Source of the DNA: Plantago ovata
Lineage: Eukaryota > Streptophyta > Magnoliopsida > Lamiales > Plantaginaceae
Length of the DNA: 64,000 nt
Assembly (NCBI GenBank): GCA_028274465.1
Contig: CM051455.1
Location: forward strand, 49,391,351-49,455,350
Direction: 5' to 3'
Shown here: piece after piece, positions 61,449 through 64,000 of the stretch
How the letters are laid out: the number at the start of each line of letters is the position of its first letter
Position numbering within the stretch: the stretch's first letter is position 1
The notes under the pieces: generated by a model
What the model was told of the DNA's origin: nothing
What the model saw: the letters and a program-made list of their open reading frames with translations, nothing else
The model's database searches: none
Program-made: the position numbers and the translations under genes

Positions 61449-64000
61449 CACTATAAAAATCCGTGATTTACCGACGGATAAAATGACGCCTTTTATCCGT
61501 CGGTAAATACCGACGGATCGGTCCCTTATAGCGACGGATGACGGATAACGAACAAAGTTGACCACTTTGTTCGTCATCCGTCGCTAAAGAGTATCGATCC
61601 GTCGGTAATTTAGCGACGGATACCGTTATTCGTCACTGAATTATAAAAAAAATAACAAAAATAAAACAAAGCTTACCGACGGATAACGTTATCCGTCGGT
61701 AAGCTTAATATATCGGATTGATCGACTTGCAGAACCTCCATTCTTTCTTCTTCTCCATTCTTCTTCTTCTCGTTTTTCTCTCTTCTCATCTCCATTTCTC
61801 CTTCAAAACTCCACCATTTTCATCCATTTTGGTAATAAATTGAAGCTTATTGCACAAGCAACAAGGAACAACCTTCAATTCGAAGTTTTTTTGGTCAATT
61901 TGTGCAAAATCAAAGGTATGAACTCTAACCCTTATTTGATTTTTAATTTGGGAATTATCCAATTGTTGGTTAAATTGTCAAATGTATGTTACATAGTAGT
62001 TGATACAAGTCTATTTTGCTTAAATGTGTAGTTGATTGTTGTTAAAATTGAGTAATGAATCGATTTTGGGATTTTATTAATTTGGGGATTTCTTAAATTA
62101 TGGAAATGTATGTTAGTATTAAGTAGATATTAGTTGTTATAGTTGAATGTTAGTTTTGAATTATGTTAATTTGGGTTTGTTAATTAAAATCGAGACTTAG
62201 ATCAATTTAGGGCTTTTTTAGTTTTGGACTTATATAAGGTTAAGTTTGTAGTTGAATACGATAAAATTGAGTAATTTATGAAAATCGAGACTTGTAGCTC
62301 AATTTGGGGGTTTTGAAATAAAGTGAAAATGGGTTCGAGATGATGATATGATGATGATGTTAGGTTAGAGATGATGTTCATATGGTTGTTGTTGACAATG
62401 CTAGGCAGTTTGCCCTGCACGAGGATCATTTTGTAGAGTTAGAGTTGGAGGAACCTTTAATTGGTAATAAATTATGTTGCTATGTCATTTATATGTATAT
62501 TCACTTGTATGTGCATTTATGTTAATTGATAATGATTTATATTGTACGTGCATATTTCATATCATTATACTAACCTTGATATTGTTTTATTTGCAGATGC
62601 CGAAACCTAGGTGCAACTACATTCCACCCGAGTTACGAGTTCCTGGAGCCCCAGGGTACGAGCAGGGTGTAGTTCCACCCATCATTGGATTCTCGGAGGG
62701 GAGTAGCTCCTCATCGTCAACCAGGAAGAAGAAGGCTAAGTTTGACCCATTTGCGAACCTACCTGATGATGGTTGCCCATACGTGACGCCGACCCTGGGT
62801 GCCATGTATAAGGGGAAGCCTGTTCTGTTCCCTAACGGGAAAGCTGCGTAAGTACACTTTCTGCTGTTTAGTTTATTGTTTAACTTGTGACATATTACGT
62901 ATACTTTATTATGCTTATTCATTCTTATTTGTATTTAACAATCATAATAGGTTTTACCCTGCATCTGCCCATTCGAAGATCGGTGACATCATCACCCAAA
63001 AGTTCATCGCTCCAGCACCGACTGAGGACCGTGGTGTGGAGAAGTGGTCAAGGCTGCCTGACCATGTCATTGGCTTCTACTTCGATGAGCTGCGGGTATT
63101 GTAACAATCTTAAATGTTTAGTAAACGTTGTTTTATTTTTATTCTAAATTTACGTGAGTGGTATGTTAGCCACTATATTTGGGTGATATGTTAGTCACCA
63201 TGTGTTAGTTGTTTTTTTAGGGCAATGTGAGTGGTATGTTAGCCACTATATTTGGGTGATATGTTAGTCACCATTGTGCTTACGTTAATCTTGTTCTTGT
63301 TGTATTGATTGTTGTGTCGTTCTAAATTGTGACCTTTGGTTGTTTTGGTGGTTAGAAACACTACTACTTGCCAAACGTGCTATTGAAGGAGCTTTGGTTT
63401 GTTTTCAACACTGTTGGTGCTCGTTGTTACCAAGACAAGGTCCACGACCTTAAGGAGTCTCCTCGAGTGAAGCCTAGATTCATCCACGACAGCGAGTGGC
63501 CTCTGTGGTTGGCTTACTGGAAGACACAGGATGCCGAGGACCTAGCAGAACAGAACAAGAAAAATCGAGCACGGGCGGACAGAAGCAGCTCCGGTGATGA
63601 CGAGGACTATTCGAAGCACCATCTCGGCACACAGTCTCAGGCCACCCGTGACCTCAATGCAGTAAGTTAACTTGTGCTTTACTCCAGTCACTTTCAATAT
63701 TCTTAAAATTTTATTGTAAACACTGACACTTATTACTTTGCAAAATGAACAGAGGCTCACTGGACAAGGATGTGAGTCGTACTTGACCATGGTGAAAAAT
63801 GCCAAGTTCAAGAACGGCAAGTGGACATGCAAGAAAGCCCAGAAACTGAATGTAAGTACATAAATGAGTAGTTTGAGTTACTTGTACTGTATTTCTTTTT
63901 AAAATGTTTGTATATGTATTGTAATATATCAACTCATGTATTGCTTAACTGCTTGTAGGAGGAGGTTGAGGCTTTGTACATGCTTAAGATGGAAGAGAAG
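61449..64000 (+). mobile_element. CACTA (En/Spm) transposon, left part
   Basis: Begins CACTATAAAAATCCG after TGG, consistent with the 3-bp target site of the superfamily. Subterminal repeats of the form TTACCGACGGATAA occur in both orientations to about 61705, several as hairpins (for example 61469-61508). A transposon gene follows in the interior. The right terminus is outside the window. Confidence 0.88.
62597..64000 (+). CDS. CACTA-encoded Transposase_24-type protein (partial)
   Basis: Exons 62597-62847, 62951-63095, 63356-63661, 63753-63851 and 63959 onward splice into one open frame that leaves the window. The N-terminus has a Ser/Lys-rich linker. The middle reads WSRLPDHVIGFYFDEL, LKELWFVFNTVGARCYQDK, SEWPLWLAYWKT and a basic, acidic-spaced tail with N-K-K-N-R. 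This pattern is typical of the plant transposase (Ptta/En/Spm) family Pfam Transposase_24, which accompanies the catalytic TNPD-like protein in CACTA elements and probably binds element DNA. Coding exons may also exist upstream (a possible one at 62369-62464), but their phase does not join the ATG at 62597. Confidence 0.82.

Overview
This is a piece of a flowering-plant nuclear genome, almost certainly a eudicot. It is AT-rich, its genes have many introns with GT-AG (twice GC-AG) borders, and it carries plant-only families: S1 self-incompatibility proteins, phytocyanins, patatin-like pPLAIII, a plastid-targeted ribosome recycling factor, and plant LINE, SINE, TRIM, CACTA and MULE elements. I cannot name the species.

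Layout. 1-800: remnant of the ribosome recycling factor (RRF) gene joined to an MLO-like calmodulin-binding exon. 2.25-4.4 kb: decayed non-LTR retroelement whose C-terminus looks like a restriction-like endonuclease (RLE), with TAA-rich DNA on both sides. 5.8-20.3 kb: four relics or copies of the RRF gene on the minus strand. Only the 11-exon copy at 15861-20297 is intact. An S1-family gene, a TRIM, MITEs and LINE scraps lie between or inside them. 21.2-22.2 kb: 992-bp MULE-like element with 9-bp target duplications, carrying an array of about 13 short palindromes. 22.7-23.5 kb: phytocyanin. 26.1-31.8 kb: 16-coding-exon WD40 gene of the PWP1 family. 36.0-37.3 kb: two-exon pPLAIII patatin-like gene. 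38.5-45.5 kb: nested SINEs and a 5'-truncated L1-type LINE with an uninterrupted 1171-codon ORF and a 13-bp target duplication. 45.9-47.3 kb: GC-rich tandem repeats running into an LTR-like sequence. 47.6-48.7 kb: TIR element containing a second 3' end of the RLE-type LINE. 50.96-57.84 kb: an L1-type LINE split by a reverse-oriented, defective Ty1/copia element. 60.7-61.45 kb: relative of the palindrome element, interrupted by a CACTA (En/Spm) transposon that starts at 61449 and runs off the window while encoding a Transposase_24-type protein.

Five host genes look intact: S1-like, RRF, phytocyanin, PWP1 and pPLAIII. They are functionally unrelated and do not form a pathway. Most of the rest is mobile DNA and its remains. 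The strongest candidates for something new are the RLE-type LINE with TAA-rich flanks, the MULE with a palindrome array (and its relative at 60.7 kb), the serial partial duplication of RRF, and the GC-rich repeat block next to the LTR.
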